NCBI RefSeq assembly: GCF_001884045.1
Contig: NZ_MACF01000119.1
Coordinates: 310,001 to 374,000 of the forward strand
Reading direction: 5' to 3'
Origin: Bacillus mobilis
Lineage (GTDB): Bacteria; Bacillota; Bacilli; Bacillales; Bacillaceae_G
Length of the DNA: 64,000 nucleotides
In this document: piece by piece, positions 18,018-27,245 of the stretch
Position numbering within the stretch: position 1 is the stretch's first letter
Layout: each line of letters opens with the position of its first letter
Program-made: the position numbers and the translations under genes
Notes under the pieces: model-generated
Database searches by the model: none
The model's input: the letters and a program-made list of their open reading frames with translations, nothing else
Told to the model about the DNA's origin: nothing

Positions 18018-19110
18018 TTGCCTCATCTCGAGACTTTCTTTTTTTATTTTCAAAGTGTTGTTGTAACACTGAAATCACTCCTTCATTTTGTTCCCTTGTT
18101 CCGACTGTAATACGGACACCATTTGGGAACGGACGAATAATAAATCCTGCGTGTGCACAAGCCTCATAAATATCCTCAGCATTCTCAACTGGCAAGAAGA
18201 TGAAATTTGTTTGCGATGGATAAAATGGAATTTCATTTTCCTTACAAAATCTTTCGTATTGTTGTAATCCTTCTGTATTCACACGAACTATTTCTTCAAT
18301 AAACTCGTCATCATCAAAAGCAATCGTCGCTGCTTTTTGCGCTAATGAAGATACGTTAAATGGCAAACGTACGACATTTAATTTCTCGATTAGCTCTTCG
18401 TGTCCAATCGCATATCCAACGCGGAAAGAAGCTAATCCGTATGCTTTAGAAAATGTTCTAAGTACAAGAATGTTTTTATGTTTTTCTAAAAGCGGTAATG
18501 TCTCTGGGAAATCTTTTGCTGTTACGTATTCATAGTACGCTTCATCAATGACAATTAACGTATTTTCACTAATACCTTCAATAAATTGAGACAATTTTTG
18601 ATCATTCACATATGTGCCTGTCGGGTTATTTGGATTACAAATCCATACGATTTTCGTATTATTATTTACCGCTGACGAAATTTCGTCTAAATCGTATACT
18701 CCGTTATTTAAAGGAATTTCTTTCACTTCACAGCCTTCAATAATTGCATGATGACGGTACTGAGGGAATGTCGCACCAGCTGTCACGATGTTATCTCCTG
18801 CTTTAAGTACTGCACGGCTTATTATTTGAATGACTTCATCTAATCCACTACCGCAAAGTACTTGTTCCATTTGTACATGTAACTTATTTGCAATTGTTTG
18901 ACGGAGCGTTGTAGCACCTCCGTCAGGATATAAAGCATGTTCCAACCACGATTTTTGCAACTCATCTAAAACACGTGGTGAGCAGCCGAATGGATTTTCA
19001 TTCGATGCTAATTTCACAAATGTATGATTTCCGTACACTTCTTTCATTTGTTCAGGTGATTTACCTGGTGTATATGGTTGTAATGATGAGAGTTGATCTT
19101 TTACTTGCAT
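18010..19110 (-). CDS. hisC: Histidinol-phosphate/aromatic aminotransferase (366 aa)
   Basis: This is a class I/II PLP-dependent aminotransferase. ASNENPFGCSPRV near residue 37 is typical of HisC. PNNPTGTYVN, VIDEAYYEY and the PLP-lysine site LRTFSKAYGLASFRVGYAIG follow in order. In a tyrosine operon the enzyme most likely also transaminates 4-hydroxyphenylpyruvate and phenylpyruvate, as HisC does in B. subtilis. The ATG at 19110 follows AGGTGG. It lies 18 bases after aroC and overlaps tyrA by eight bases, evidence for one operon. Confidence 0.93.
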   Translation of the reverse strand: MQVKDQLSSLQPYTPGKSPEQMKEVYGNHTFVKLASNENPFGCSPRVLDELQKSWLEHALYPDGGATTLRQTIANKLHVQMEQVLCGSGLDEVIQIISRAVLKAGDNIVTAGATFPQYRHHAIIEGCEVKEIPLNNGVYDLDEISSAVNNNTKIVWICNPNNPTGTYVNDQKLSQFIEGISENTLIVIDEAYYEYVTAKDFPETLPLLEKHKNILVLRTFSKAYGLASFRVGYAIGHEELIEKLNVVRLPFNVSSLAQKAATIAFDDDEFIEEIVRVNTEGLQQYERFCKENEIPFYPSQTNFIFLPVENAEDIYEACAHAGFIIRPFPNGVRITVGTREQNEGVISVLQQHFENKKRKSRDEANA

Positions 19111-19128
19111 GTTAAAACCACCTTTTTA

Positions 19129-20301
19129 TTAAAATTCTTTTGCGTATTTGTTATGTTGCGTAAGGTTTTGCTGAATTAATTCTATACGATCTTTTCCGAA
19201 TTGTTCGACTAGTGCGTGTGCAAGTTCCCATGCTACAACAGATTCAGCTACTACACCTGCCGCTGGTACTGCACAACTATCAGATCTTTCAATACTCGCT
19301 TGGAATGATTCTTTCGTATCAATATCAACACTTGCTAACGGTTTGTATAATGTAGGTATTGGTTTCATAACACCCCTTACGACAATTGGCATGCCTGTTG
19401 TCATACCGCCTTCTAAACCGCCGGCATTATTCGTTTTTCTCGTGTATCCTTGTTCTTCATCCCATAAAATTTCATCATGTACTTTACTTCCTGGCTGTCT
19501 TGCTGCTTCAAAACCAACACCAATTTCAGCACCTTTAAATGCATTTATACTCATAATTGCACCAGCTAGTTTTGCATCTAATTTACGATCGTAATGAACG
19601 TAACTACCAACACCTATTGGCATGCCTTCTGCAATGACTTCAACAATGCCGCCGATTGAATCTCCGCTACTTTTAGCGTTATCTATCGCATCCATCATCT
19701 CTTGTTCTACTTCTTTATCTAAACATCGAACTGGTGAGTTTTCAGTAATTGTTTGAATCTCTTCAATTGATAAGTTTGAAATATGTTTTGCTTTTACTCC
19801 CCCAATTTCAAGTACATGCCCTGCAATTTCTACGCCTAATTCTTTTAAAATTTGTTTCGCAACTGCACCAGCAGCTACACGAACTGTCGTTTCTCTTGCA
19901 GATGAGCGCTCTAGCACGTTTCTTATATCACGGTGACCGTATTTAATTGCCCCGTTTAAATCCGCATGTCCTGGACGTGGTTTTGTAATTGTACGTTTCA
20001 TTTCTTTACTTTCTTTTTCCGAAATTGGCTCTGCACCCATTACTTTCGTCCAATGTTTGAAATCATCATTTTTTACGATTAACGTTATCGGCGAGCCGAG
20101 TGTTATCCCATGACGAACACCACTTACAATTTCAACTGTATCAGTTTCAATTTGCATACGTCTTCCGCGTCCGTGCCCTTTTTGTCTTCTTAATAATTCT
20201 TTATTAATATGTTCCGCTGTTAATGTTAAACCTGCTGGTACACCTTCTAAAATAACTGTTAACTGCGGTCCATGTGATTCTCCAGCTGTAATGTATCTCA
20301 T
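19129..20301 (-). CDS. aroC: Chorismate synthase (390 aa)
   Basis: The enzyme makes chorismate from EPSP using reduced FMN. The three family signatures are present: [19 protein letters not shown] at the N-terminus, [18 protein letters not shown] near 125-142, and [20 protein letters not shown] near the C-terminus. The basic loop [13 protein letters not shown] is intact. Full-length by comparison with the family. The gene is called aroF in B. subtilis usage. A tyrosine T-box directly precedes it, so it has its own control point inside the operon. The ATG at 20301 follows AAGGGGCA. Confidence 0.95.
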   Translation of the reverse strand: MRYITAGESHGPQLTVILEGVPAGLTLTAEHINKELLRRQKGHGRGRRMQIETDTVEIVSGVRHGITLGSPITLIVKNDDFKHWTKVMGAEPISEKESKEMKRTITKPRPGHADLNGAIKYGHRDIRNVLERSSARETTVRVAAGAVAKQILKELGVEIAGHVLEIGGVKAKHISNLSIEEIQTITENSPVRCLDKEVEQEMMDAIDNAKSSGDSIGGIVEVIAEGMPIGVGSYVHYDRKLDAKLAGAIMSINAFKGAEIGVGFEAARQPGSKVHDEILWDEEQGYTRKTNNAGGLEGGMTTGMPIVVRGVMKPIPTLYKPLASVDIDTKESFQASIERSDSCAVPAAGVVAESVVAWELAHALVEQFGKDRIELIQQNLTQHNKYAKEF

Positions 20302-20329
20302 TTCTCTTGCCCCTTTACTATTTTTTTGT

Positions 20330-20575
20330 ACAAAAAAGTCCCTACTGAGCGCTCAGTAGGGACGATTTTTATCGCGGTACCACCCTAGTTGTAGACAACT
20401 TTCGTCTACCTCTCTTCTTCTTTAACGATCATTTGACCGTCTTTACCTCCAACAGTTGGCGGAAAAGATGCTCCAAGGCTGTAATTCATGCTTATCTTTG
20501 TACTGATTCACACCGACCATCAGCTCTCTATAACAGGGAGATAAGCACTACTGTTTCCTCTTCAGCGCATATATG
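20330..20575 (-). promoter_or_regulatory. Tyrosine T-box leader C, inside the operon before aroC
   Basis: On the minus strand the leader has the AGTA-type stem I base, a GGTG distal-loop element and a GAATTACAG specifier loop. The specifier codon TAC is read at 20483-20481. The T-box core GGTGGTACCGCG comes next, then the terminator stem GTCCCTACTGAG/CTCAGTAGGGAC (20338-20363) with a T run. Uncharged tRNA-Tyr would favour readthrough into aroC. It is an internal control point 9 bases past the aroF stop. Confidence 0.9.
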
Positions 20576-20583
20576 ATATGGAA

Positions 20584-21660
20584 TTAAGATAATTTATTTT
20601 TGAATCCTTTTAACTCATCCATGAATCTATGGAATTCTGGAATATCCATTTGTTGTGCAGAATCTGATAATGCAACTGCTGGGTCTGGATGTACTTCAGC
20701 CATTACTGCATCCGCGCCAATTGCAAGTGCTGCTTTCGCTGTTGGTAATAATAAGTCTCTACGTCCAGTTGAATGCGTTACGTCAACGATAACTGGTAAA
20801 TGTGTTTCTTTCTTTAAAATCGGTACTGCTGAAATGTCTAATGTGTTACGTGTTGCTCTTTCGTATGTGCGGATACCGCGCTCACATAGAATAATTTGGT
20901 CGTTACCTTGTGCAATGATGTATTCAGCTGCGTTAATGAATTCATCAATTGTTGCTGCTAATCCACGTTTTAATAATACTGGCTTGTTAACTTTACCTAC
21001 AGCTCGTAATAAATCGAAGTTTTGCATGTTACGTGCTCCAACTTGAATTACATCAACATAGTCTAATGCCATTTCAACATCGTTCGGATTTAAAATTTCA
21101 CTAATGATCGCTAAGTCGAACTCATCTGCTACTTGGCGTAATATTTGTAATCCTTCTACTCCTAAACCTTGGAAATCGTAAGGAGATGTTCTCGGTTTGA
21201 ACGCACCACCGCGCATTAATTTTAACCCTTGGTCTTTCATCGCTTGCCCTACTTGGCGAACTTGCTCTAAGCTTTCTACCGCACATGGTCCCATAATGAA
21301 CGTTTGTGTTCCGTTTCCAATTAATTCACCTTTTACATCAACAATTGTGTTTTCTTGTTTCTTTTTACGTGATACTAGTAATGCTTTACGGTTATCATCT
21401 TCTTGTAATTCTAAGCTTGCTTTGAAGATTGTTTTGAAAATATGTTGAACCGTTGACGTTTCGAATGGTCCTTCGTTATGTTCTGCGATCATATCAAGTA
21501 CTTCACGCTCACGTACTGGATCAAAGCGTTTCGTACCTTGTACTTGCTTTTGCTCTCCAATTTTTTGAACGATTTCACCACGTTTGTTTAAAAGGTGTAA
21601 TAGTTGTAAGTTAATTTCATCTACCTGTTTACGTAATTGATCTAATTCATGATTTGCCAT
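20584..21660 (-). CDS. aroF: Bifunctional chorismate mutase / 3-deoxy-7-phosphoheptulonate synthase (358 aa)
   Basis: The first 90 residues are an AroQ-type chorismate mutase ([20 protein letters not shown], then [11 protein letters not shown]). The rest is a KDO8P-like DAHP synthase with [41 protein letters not shown] and [13 protein letters not shown]. It condenses PEP with erythrose-4-phosphate to open the shikimate pathway. The fused mutase serves as a feedback sensor for chorismate/prephenate in B. subtilis AroA(G), its close match. The start at 21660 follows a strong GAGGAGG site; an upstream in-frame start at 21741 has none. It is the first gene of the aro operon, behind two tandem T-boxes. 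Confidence 0.95.
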   Translation of the reverse strand: MANHELDQLRKQVDEINLQLLHLLNKRGEIVQKIGEQKQVQGTKRFDPVREREVLDMIAEHNEGPFETSTVQHIFKTIFKASLELQEDDNRKALLVSRKKKQENTIVDVKGELIGNGTQTFIMGPCAVESLEQVRQVGQAMKDQGLKLMRGGAFKPRTSPYDFQGLGVEGLQILRQVADEFDLAIISEILNPNDVEMALDYVDVIQVGARNMQNFDLLRAVGKVNKPVLLKRGLAATIDEFINAAEYIIAQGNDQIILCERGIRTYERATRNTLDISAVPILKKETHLPVIVDVTHSTGRRDLLLPTAKAALAIGADAVMAEVHPDPAVALSDSAQQMDIPEFHRFMDELKGFKNKLS

Positions 21661-21831
21661 TTGGAAATCCTCCTCTAATGTTTTAAAAGTATAGTAAGAG
21701 AATGAAAAATTCTCTATTTTCTGAACTGATAAATTATACAAATTTTAAGTGGAATCGATACCTCTTCTTATTTTAAACGAATACTTACTATAAGGACACT
21801 ATCTACTAGATAAAAACCCACTTTTTTGTAC

Positions 21832-22090
21832 AAAAAATCCCTACTGATTCAATCAGTAGGGACGATATTTATCGCGGTACCACCCTAGTTGTAGACTTCT
21901 TTCGTCTACCTCTCTTCATTGTTAACGATCATCTGACCGTCTTTCCCTTCATAAAGACAATATTATCTTTACTACGAAAAAGATGCTCTAGGACTGTAAT
22001 TCGCTCTTGTTTTTGTACTGGTTCGCACCAACCACCAGCTCTCTGTTACAGGGAAACAACAACTACTGCTTTTCCTTTCAACGCATGTAT
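21832..22090 (-). promoter_or_regulatory. Tyrosine T-box leader B (proximal of the tandem pair)
   Basis: It has the same architecture as leaders A and C: GCAGTAGTTG at the stem I base, specifier loop GAATTACAG with TAC at 21998-21996, and T-box GGTGGTACCGCG. The terminator stem is TCCCTACTGATT/AATCAGTAGGGA (21839-21862), followed by Ts. It lies about 170 bases before the aroF start. Confidence 0.9.
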
Positions 22091-22121
22091 ATTTAATTTT
22101 CAAGTTGGACCACTAAAATAC

Positions 22122-22378
22122 AAAAAGTCCCTACTGAATAAATCAGTAGGGACGATATTTATCGCGGTACCACCCTAGTTGTAGACTAACTTTCCGTCTA
22201 CCTCTCTTCACTGTTAACGATCAATTGACCGCTTTTTCTTCATAAAGACGAAACTATCTTTATTACGAAAAAGATGCTCCAAGACTGTAATTCATGATTA
22301 TCCCTGTACTGGTTCACACCAACCACCAGCTCTCTGTTACAGTAAGACTAACCACTACTGTGATCTCTTCATTGCACT
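22122..22378 (-). promoter_or_regulatory. Tyrosine T-box leader A (distal of the tandem pair)
   Basis: This is the first leader transcribed from the aro promoter. It has CACAGTAGTGG at the stem I base, GAATTACAG with specifier TAC at 22289-22287, GGTGGTACCGCG, and terminator arms GTCCCTACTGA/TCAGTAGGGAC (22127-22153). It is highly similar to leader B, which suggests tandem duplication. Confidence 0.9.
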
Positions 22379-22422
22379 TTGTTTATTCAAATGTTTTTTG
22401 AAATTGAATAAGTATGATTCGT

Positions 22423-22452
22423 ATTATAGAACGCTTTTCAAAACACTGTCAA
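22423..22452 (-). promoter_or_regulatory. Sigma-A promoter of the aro operon
   Basis: On the minus strand TTGACA (22452-22447) and TATAAT (22428-22423) are perfect consensus boxes 18 bases apart, placed about 45-75 bases before T-box A. Confidence 0.85.
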
Positions 22453-22489
22453 CAACTTTTTATATATTTTTTAAAATTCCACTTTCGCC

Positions 22490-25400
22490 CTACATTTCTT
22501 CTTGTAAATTCTCCATAACAATTCCGATGCGAATTATCTCATTATCTATTGCATTTAATACATACTTTTCTACTCCGTACCGGATTAATACTTCTTTTAT
22601 TCGAATGATTTCCGTTTCAAGTAAATCGGCTTCCTGAAGCGTTTGCAGTAAAGTAAAAAATACATTTGCATACAAATCTTTGGACATTTTTATACGCTCT
22701 GTCTTTTCAAGTATTTCGTTCAATAACTGTTTTATCTCCGTTTGATTCCCTTTTCCACCCACGTCCGAAAATGATTTACATATTATCGATAATCCTCTTT
22801 CTACTATTTCATCCATAAATAAAATAATACGTAAAAGCATTACATATTCTCTAGCTGTGATTTCACCCATTTTCGGTCGCTCTCGCAAAAATATACTGAG
22901 CCAAGCTGTCCAAAATTTTTGTTGTTCTTTTACACTTAACGTTTTGACGTAATAGCATAAAAACTGCATAAATTTAATTTTATTTTCTTCATTTTCTTGT
23001 ATAAGCAATGGGTATAACCAATCTGTTTTTTGCTCCCAATACAGTACACATTTAATAAATACAAAACTAAGCCATTTTAAGAAAGCTTCCCTCGTATGCG
23101 GATGCAATACTTCCAAATGTTCTACCGCATACTTAATAAATCGCTTCATTTCTGTAAATAAAGGTAAATTGATTTGCGTGTAGCATAAGCCTGCCCATGC
23201 ATATTTCGTAATCTCATTTTCCTTCTTTAAATCTAAGTACGGTAACAAATATTTTCGGCACCATTGCTTCTCAATATGATAAAGAAATGTAATATCTGCT
23301 ACTAAACGAGCTAACATGTAATTTGTCCGCTCTGAACTAACCCTTACTTGCTCTTCAAATAAAAATAAATATTCATACACGTTTCGATCGTATAAATGAT
23401 CATATGATAACAGTTTTAATAATACAGCTGTCATTTTCCCAACAGGATGTTGGATCGATTCATTGTAAAAATCTTGTTTTCCAAGCTTAAAATCTGTATC
23501 ACTTTTCATTACTTGAGGAAATACCGCAAAAGCAAACCGTTTTACGTTGCGTATGCTGTTTTCCTCTAGATCCTCTAATCGATTACTAATTTCATATAGA
23601 AAACTGCTAATTAACCAATGGAAAGCAGTATTTCTAACAAATTTCTGCAATAATGGTACAACTTTTTGGATTTGTTCATTTGTCAATCCTCGGTTATTTC
23701 GCCACTCTCTAATACAAACAAACCATACTTCATTACTTATTTCATGCATACTAACTAATTGATAAGCAAATGAAATACTCCATTCTATATTCAATTTACA
23801 TGCTTTCGATAACATCTCTAAAAAATGACGTTGTTCAAAAACTCCGTCTTGAGAAAATTGCCGAACTTGTTTCATAATTTCATCGTCTTTCAGCTGTAAT
23901 AATCCATCAGCAGTTACATTACAAGTAATACTTTGTTCTGCGGTTTCTTTCTTTTGTACACTGTATCGCTCAGAATGAAAGTGAGGATGTTTTTGCTTCA
24001 TTACCTCATAACCTTTTGCTGTAGATGGACTATTTGAATCACAAGTGAACAATAAATCTAATACGAAACAAACATCAAATGCTCTCTCCTCTGCAAGGTC
24101 TTTCAGTACAATCTGAATGACTTCTTCCTTTGTTTTTTCTAGAGAAGATGCGAAATGATTTTTTATAAGTTGAAAAACTTCGTGTTTATACGTGACATCT
24201 AAAAGAAGTCCTTCATGTAACAACCATTTTATTTTGTCATCAGCGCTAACAAATATGTTTTTATTCATTGCATCAATTGCAATTCGGGTCTGAAGCACGC
24301 TGTTTGCTTCTATCATTTCTGTAATATAATAATGTGCTTTTTTCTCATTGTTTTCACATAAATAAGCTAAACACTCTTTTACAATTTGAATTAAAAAGGC
24401 AAGATCATTTTGCTGAAACTCTTTTTCAGCATTTTCCTTATCCTTTTTTTTCAAAGCCGTTTGTCGTAGTGATAACAGTCGCATCTTTTCTATTCCCATC
24501 ATCATAATTGGTACGGCGTAATAGGAAATATACGGTTTCATCTTCTCATTCCACATTTGCTCCACATAAGAAAATGTAGACAATGGTAAACGACTCGATT
24601 CCTCAAGTTCTATCGATTCTTGTGTATCATTTCCCCATTTTCTTTCCCGCTTCAACTTAAGCTTTCCATCCAAAATAAACGTTAGTAACAATAAAGCAAT
24701 CTCTTTATGCTCAGGAAAAGAACATTTTTGCAGTAAATAAGAAATTTTTTCAATTGATTTACTATCTTTTTCAGCTGTTTCTAGTAAAAGAAGTGTCCAT
24801 CTCGCAAACAACAACGGGTCCATCTCAATTTTCGTCTCGTTTAAGTAGCTACAAATTGTTTTCCATAATAACGGAGATAGTTTAGAATGATTTTTAAAAA
24901 TTAATTGAAATAATTCTTTTTGATGACTAAAAAGAAATTGTTCCACTAACCATTCTGCAAGTAGTTCATCTACCTCATTATCATTTGATGTAACTAAAAA
25001 TAAATTTTGTAATTTCCCTTCTGCTTCAAGCCATTCCACCCATTCATAATCATGAGCAAATTCAACAAAGTAGCGGACTGTTTCAATTTTTTTTATGGAT
25101 TGTTTTATGTATGATAATTGTTCCTGCTCTACTGAAGGCGGAACTGTTACTATGTCACGAATTCGCATTCGTTTTGTAATATAATTATCTCCCATTAATT
25201 CCGCCCATCGCTTCACTGCTTTAACGAGTGATTGATGATTATTTCCTTTATTCGGATATACAATCGGCCGTATTCCTAAATGCTCCCAGTGGTACGTATT
25301 TTCCCCTTGTGCAACAAATGCATAACGCCTTGTACTTGGCGGTAAACCCGTCGCTAAATATTTCATTACTGGGTCATTATGGCTATATCCAACGAATAAA

Positions 25401-25975
25401 ACGGTATAATTCGAGAATAAATCCACTAAAAATCTTCTTGCCCATCCTTCCGTCAAGTAAGCCCTTCCAAAATCACCATCTGTTAATATTAATGCTTCTT
25501 TCTCTTGTTCTATATTGCCATGTATGTAAGCAAGACCTTTAAACGCTCGACCTGTAGGTAACGCAGGTGCGTAATATACGTTTAATTCTCTATTCATTTC
25601 TTTCATCGCAGTTGTAAAATGCCGATCAAAATTTGTCGTTACAATACGGACTTCTGTATCTAAAGGAAACAACCTCGGAATCGCATAATGAAGCGGATTC
25701 GGCTTTGACTTTTCAGTATGAACTAAATCTCTTGCAACTTGATGTACATCTTTTGTTTTCGCAATTTTACCAAGATAATAATCATGTGGTTCTGTTATTT
25801 CACGTGTTTCCACATATAACGTTTTCGCAATTTCATCAACTAGATCATCAAAATTCGGTAAGTTTGATTTCCCTTTCATAGAAACTCCCGCTCCAACAAA
25901 TAGTACTAACTTTCCTTGTTCAAGATGATCAATTAACTCATCTGGAATTTCTACTTCTGAAGTAATCCACACCAT
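22490..25975 (-). CDS. SIR2-domain protein with long helical C-terminal region; candidate anti-phage NADase (1161 aa)
   Basis: Residues about 12-270 form a SIR2-like NAD-binding domain: LVLFVGAGVSMKGKSNLPNF (24-43), VTTNFDRHF (Asn 115, Asp 117), YIHGN (His 152, the expected catalytic His) and VLFVGYSHNDPV (192-203). The remaining 890 residues are charged and predicted helical, with no P-loop, membrane span or known domain I can see. This layout matches stand-alone defence-associated sirtuins (DSR-type), which degrade NAD+ when a phage protein binds the C-terminal part. That function is inferred. The ATG at 25975 follows AAGGGGG by five bases. It stands alone, ending 37 bases from the aro promoter's -35 box, with no obvious partner gene. 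Confidence 0.8.
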   Translation of the reverse strand: MVWITSEVEIPDELIDHLEQGKLVLFVGAGVSMKGKSNLPNFDDLVDEIAKTLYVETREITEPHDYYLGKIAKTKDVHQVARDLVHTEKSKPNPLHYAIPRLFPLDTEVRIVTTNFDRHFTTAMKEMNRELNVYYAPALPTGRAFKGLAYIHGNIEQEKEALILTDGDFGRAYLTEGWARRFLVDLFSNYTVLFVGYSHNDPVMKYLATGLPPSTRRYAFVAQGENTYHWEHLGIRPIVYPNKGNNHQSLVKAVKRWAELMGDNYITKRMRIRDIVTVPPSVEQEQLSYIKQSIKKIETVRYFVEFAHDYEWVEWLEAEGKLQNLFLVTSNDNEVDELLAEWLVEQFLFSHQKELFQLIFKNHSKLSPLLWKTICSYLNETKIEMDPLLFARWTLLLLETAEKDSKSIEKISYLLQKCSFPEHKEIALLLLTFILDGKLKLKRERKWGNDTQESIELEESSRLPLSTFSYVEQMWNEKMKPYISYYAVPIMMMGIEKMRLLSLRQTALKKKDKENAEKEFQQNDLAFLIQIVKECLAYLCENNEKKAHYYITEMIEANSVLQTRIAIDAMNKNIFVSADDKIKWLLHEGLLLDVTYKHEVFQLIKNHFASSLEKTKEEVIQIVLKDLAEERAFDVCFVLDLLFTCDSNSPSTAKGYEVMKQKHPHFHSERYSVQKKETAEQSITCNVTADGLLQLKDDEIMKQVRQFSQDGVFEQRHFLEMLSKACKLNIEWSISFAYQLVSMHEISNEVWFVCIREWRNNRGLTNEQIQKVVPLLQKFVRNTAFHWLISSFLYEISNRLEDLEENSIRNVKRFAFAVFPQVMKSDTDFKLGKQDFYNESIQHPVGKMTAVLLKLLSYDHLYDRNVYEYLFLFEEQVRVSSERTNYMLARLVADITFLYHIEKQWCRKYLLPYLDLKKENEITKYAWAGLCYTQINLPLFTEMKRFIKYAVEHLEVLHPHTREAFLKWLSFVFIKCVLYWEQKTDWLYPLLIQENEENKIKFMQFLCYYVKTLSVKEQQKFWTAWLSIFLRERPKMGEITAREYVMLLRIILFMDEIVERGLSIICKSFSDVGGKGNQTEIKQLLNEILEKTERIKMSKDLYANVFFTLLQTLQEADLLETEIIRIKEVLIRYGVEKYVLNAIDNEIIRIGIVMENLQEEM

Positions 25976-26153
25976 GGATTCCCCCTTACCTAAAAATGTC
26001 ATATACTCTCATTTTACTATAACATTTTTTCTTTGTTTTTTTAATATTTAGACAAAAAAACGAACATGAAAAAGTTTTATGTAAATATATTTGTTACAAT
26101 GTATGAACTCCTAAATTTATTGTAAAACTATGTATAAATCGGAGGTGTAAATA

Positions 26154-26591
26154 TTGAATGGTTTTACTGTAGTACTTATTAAGTTTATATCGTGCATTAT
26201 CGCATTTAGTATTGGACTCGCTTTATTTTTCCCTGCAACATTCGTCCAAATTATTTCATTTAGTCTCTTTGTTACAATCGTATCCTATATGTTCGTCGAC
26301 AAAATCATATTAAACCGAATTGGCAATACTGGCGCCATTATGTCGGATTTCTTACTAACGTATTTAAGCGTATGGATTTTCGGTAATATTTTATTAGACA
26401 ATTACATGCAAATTGCATGGGGCAGTTTCCTTTCCGCTACTGTCTTTACATTATCTGAAGTAATTGTGCATCGCTTTTCTAACTCACACACAAGGCACAA
26501 CAATGATAACATTCATATTAATCGCCGCTTTGCATATGGTACGGAATTTGCTGAAGAGCAGAATATATTGGATAAAGATAAGAAGAAGTAA
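26154..26591 (+). CDS. DUF2512 (YndM-like) membrane protein (145 aa, TTG start)
   Basis: Four hydrophobic helices fill the first 110 residues, and a polar His/Asn-rich tail (SHTRHNNDNIHINRR) follows. Pattern and length fit the DUF2512/YndM family of Bacillus, whose function is unknown. The start is a TTG at 26154: GGAGGT lies seven bases before it, and no in-frame ATG exists upstream. It is divergent from the SIR2 gene, with 178 bases between start codons, and has its own terminator. Confidence 0.75.
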   Translation: MNGFTVVLIKFISCIIAFSIGLALFFPATFVQIISFSLFVTIVSYMFVDKIILNRIGNTGAIMSDFLLTYLSVWIFGNILLDNYMQIAWGSFLSATVFTLSEVIVHRFSNSHTRHNNDNIHINRRFAYGTEFAEEQNILDKDKKK

Positions 26592-26601
26592 CTTTTTGAT
26601 G

Positions 26602-26641
26602 CAGGAGCGCCCTTTTAATTATGTGGTGCTCCTTTTTTATG
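26602..26641 (+). terminator. Terminator of the DUF2512 gene
   Basis: AGGAGCGCC pairs with GGTGCTCCT (one G-T pair) around a 12-base loop, followed by TTTTTTA. Confidence 0.75.
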
Positions 26642-26661
26642 TATTCATTATGGTACGTGAA

Positions 26662-26700
26662 ATTATATGAACGATATTTTCAAGATATCGTTCATATAAT
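26662..26700. repeat. Long perfect inverted repeat between convergent genes
   Basis: Two 16-base arms (ATTATATGAACGATAT and its reverse complement) flank a 7-base TTTCAAG loop. It sits between two separate terminators and has no T run of its own. Confidence 0.7.
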
Positions 26701-26703
26701 AAA

Positions 26704-26732
26704 AAAACTACCTCTTATTTAGAGGCAGTCCC
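26704..26732 (-). terminator. Terminator overlapping the end of the isochorismatase gene
   Basis: On the minus strand ACTGCCTCT pairs with AGAGGTAGT (one mismatch), then seven Ts. The loop contains the TAA stop codon of the gene. Confidence 0.7.
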
Positions 26733-27245
26733 TTTCAAATCTTTTAACGTAACAACATTAGCAAATGCTCCAAACACTACATTATGATGCTTTACAATGT
26801 CTTCCGCACGTAACACTTCTGTATTAAACGTACTATGCGCATCACTCACTAACGTTACTTTATACCCTTCACTAAACGCTCTTCGCGTTGTCGTATCCAC
26901 ACAGTACTCTGTTTGCATACCTGAAATCATAACGTGTTCAATCCCTTTTTCTTGTAACACTTCGTTTAAGTTTGTCTTATGGAATGAATCTGGCGTCGTC
27001 TTTTCAACGATACGATCCCCTTTTTGCGGAGCAATCGCCTCATGCACTTTCCAGCCTTCTGTACCTTTTTCTAACGGATGATCTTTTGGTCCGTTATGTT
27101 GTACATAAATAACTGGAATATCATTAGACCGACATTCCCCAATAAGTTCTTGCAATATTTCTAAAAACTTCTCCCCATTATGTACTGGCATTCCTGCTGT
27201 ATACATACCTGCTTGCACATCAATTACTATTAAAGCTTTTTTCAT
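26715..27245 (-). CDS. Isochorismatase-fold cysteine hydrolase, second of a tandem pair (176 aa)
   Basis: The catalytic triad of the family is visible: Asp in ALIVIDVQAGM, Lys in RIVEKTTPDSF and Cys in MISGMQTEYCVDTTTRRAFS. The cis-peptide region before the Cys is typical. Members hydrolyse amides such as nicotinamide, or related small molecules; the substrate is not deducible. The start ATG lies inside the end of the preceding family member, overlapping 26 bases, with GGGAG before it, so the two are translationally coupled. Confidence 0.85.
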   Translation of the reverse strand: MKKALIVIDVQAGMYTAGMPVHNGEKFLEILQELIGECRSNDIPVIYVQHNGPKDHPLEKGTEGWKVHEAIAPQKGDRIVEKTTPDSFHKTNLNEVLQEKGIEHVMISGMQTEYCVDTTTRRAFSEGYKVTLVSDAHSTFNTEVLRAEDIVKHHNVVFGAFANVVTLKDLKGTASK

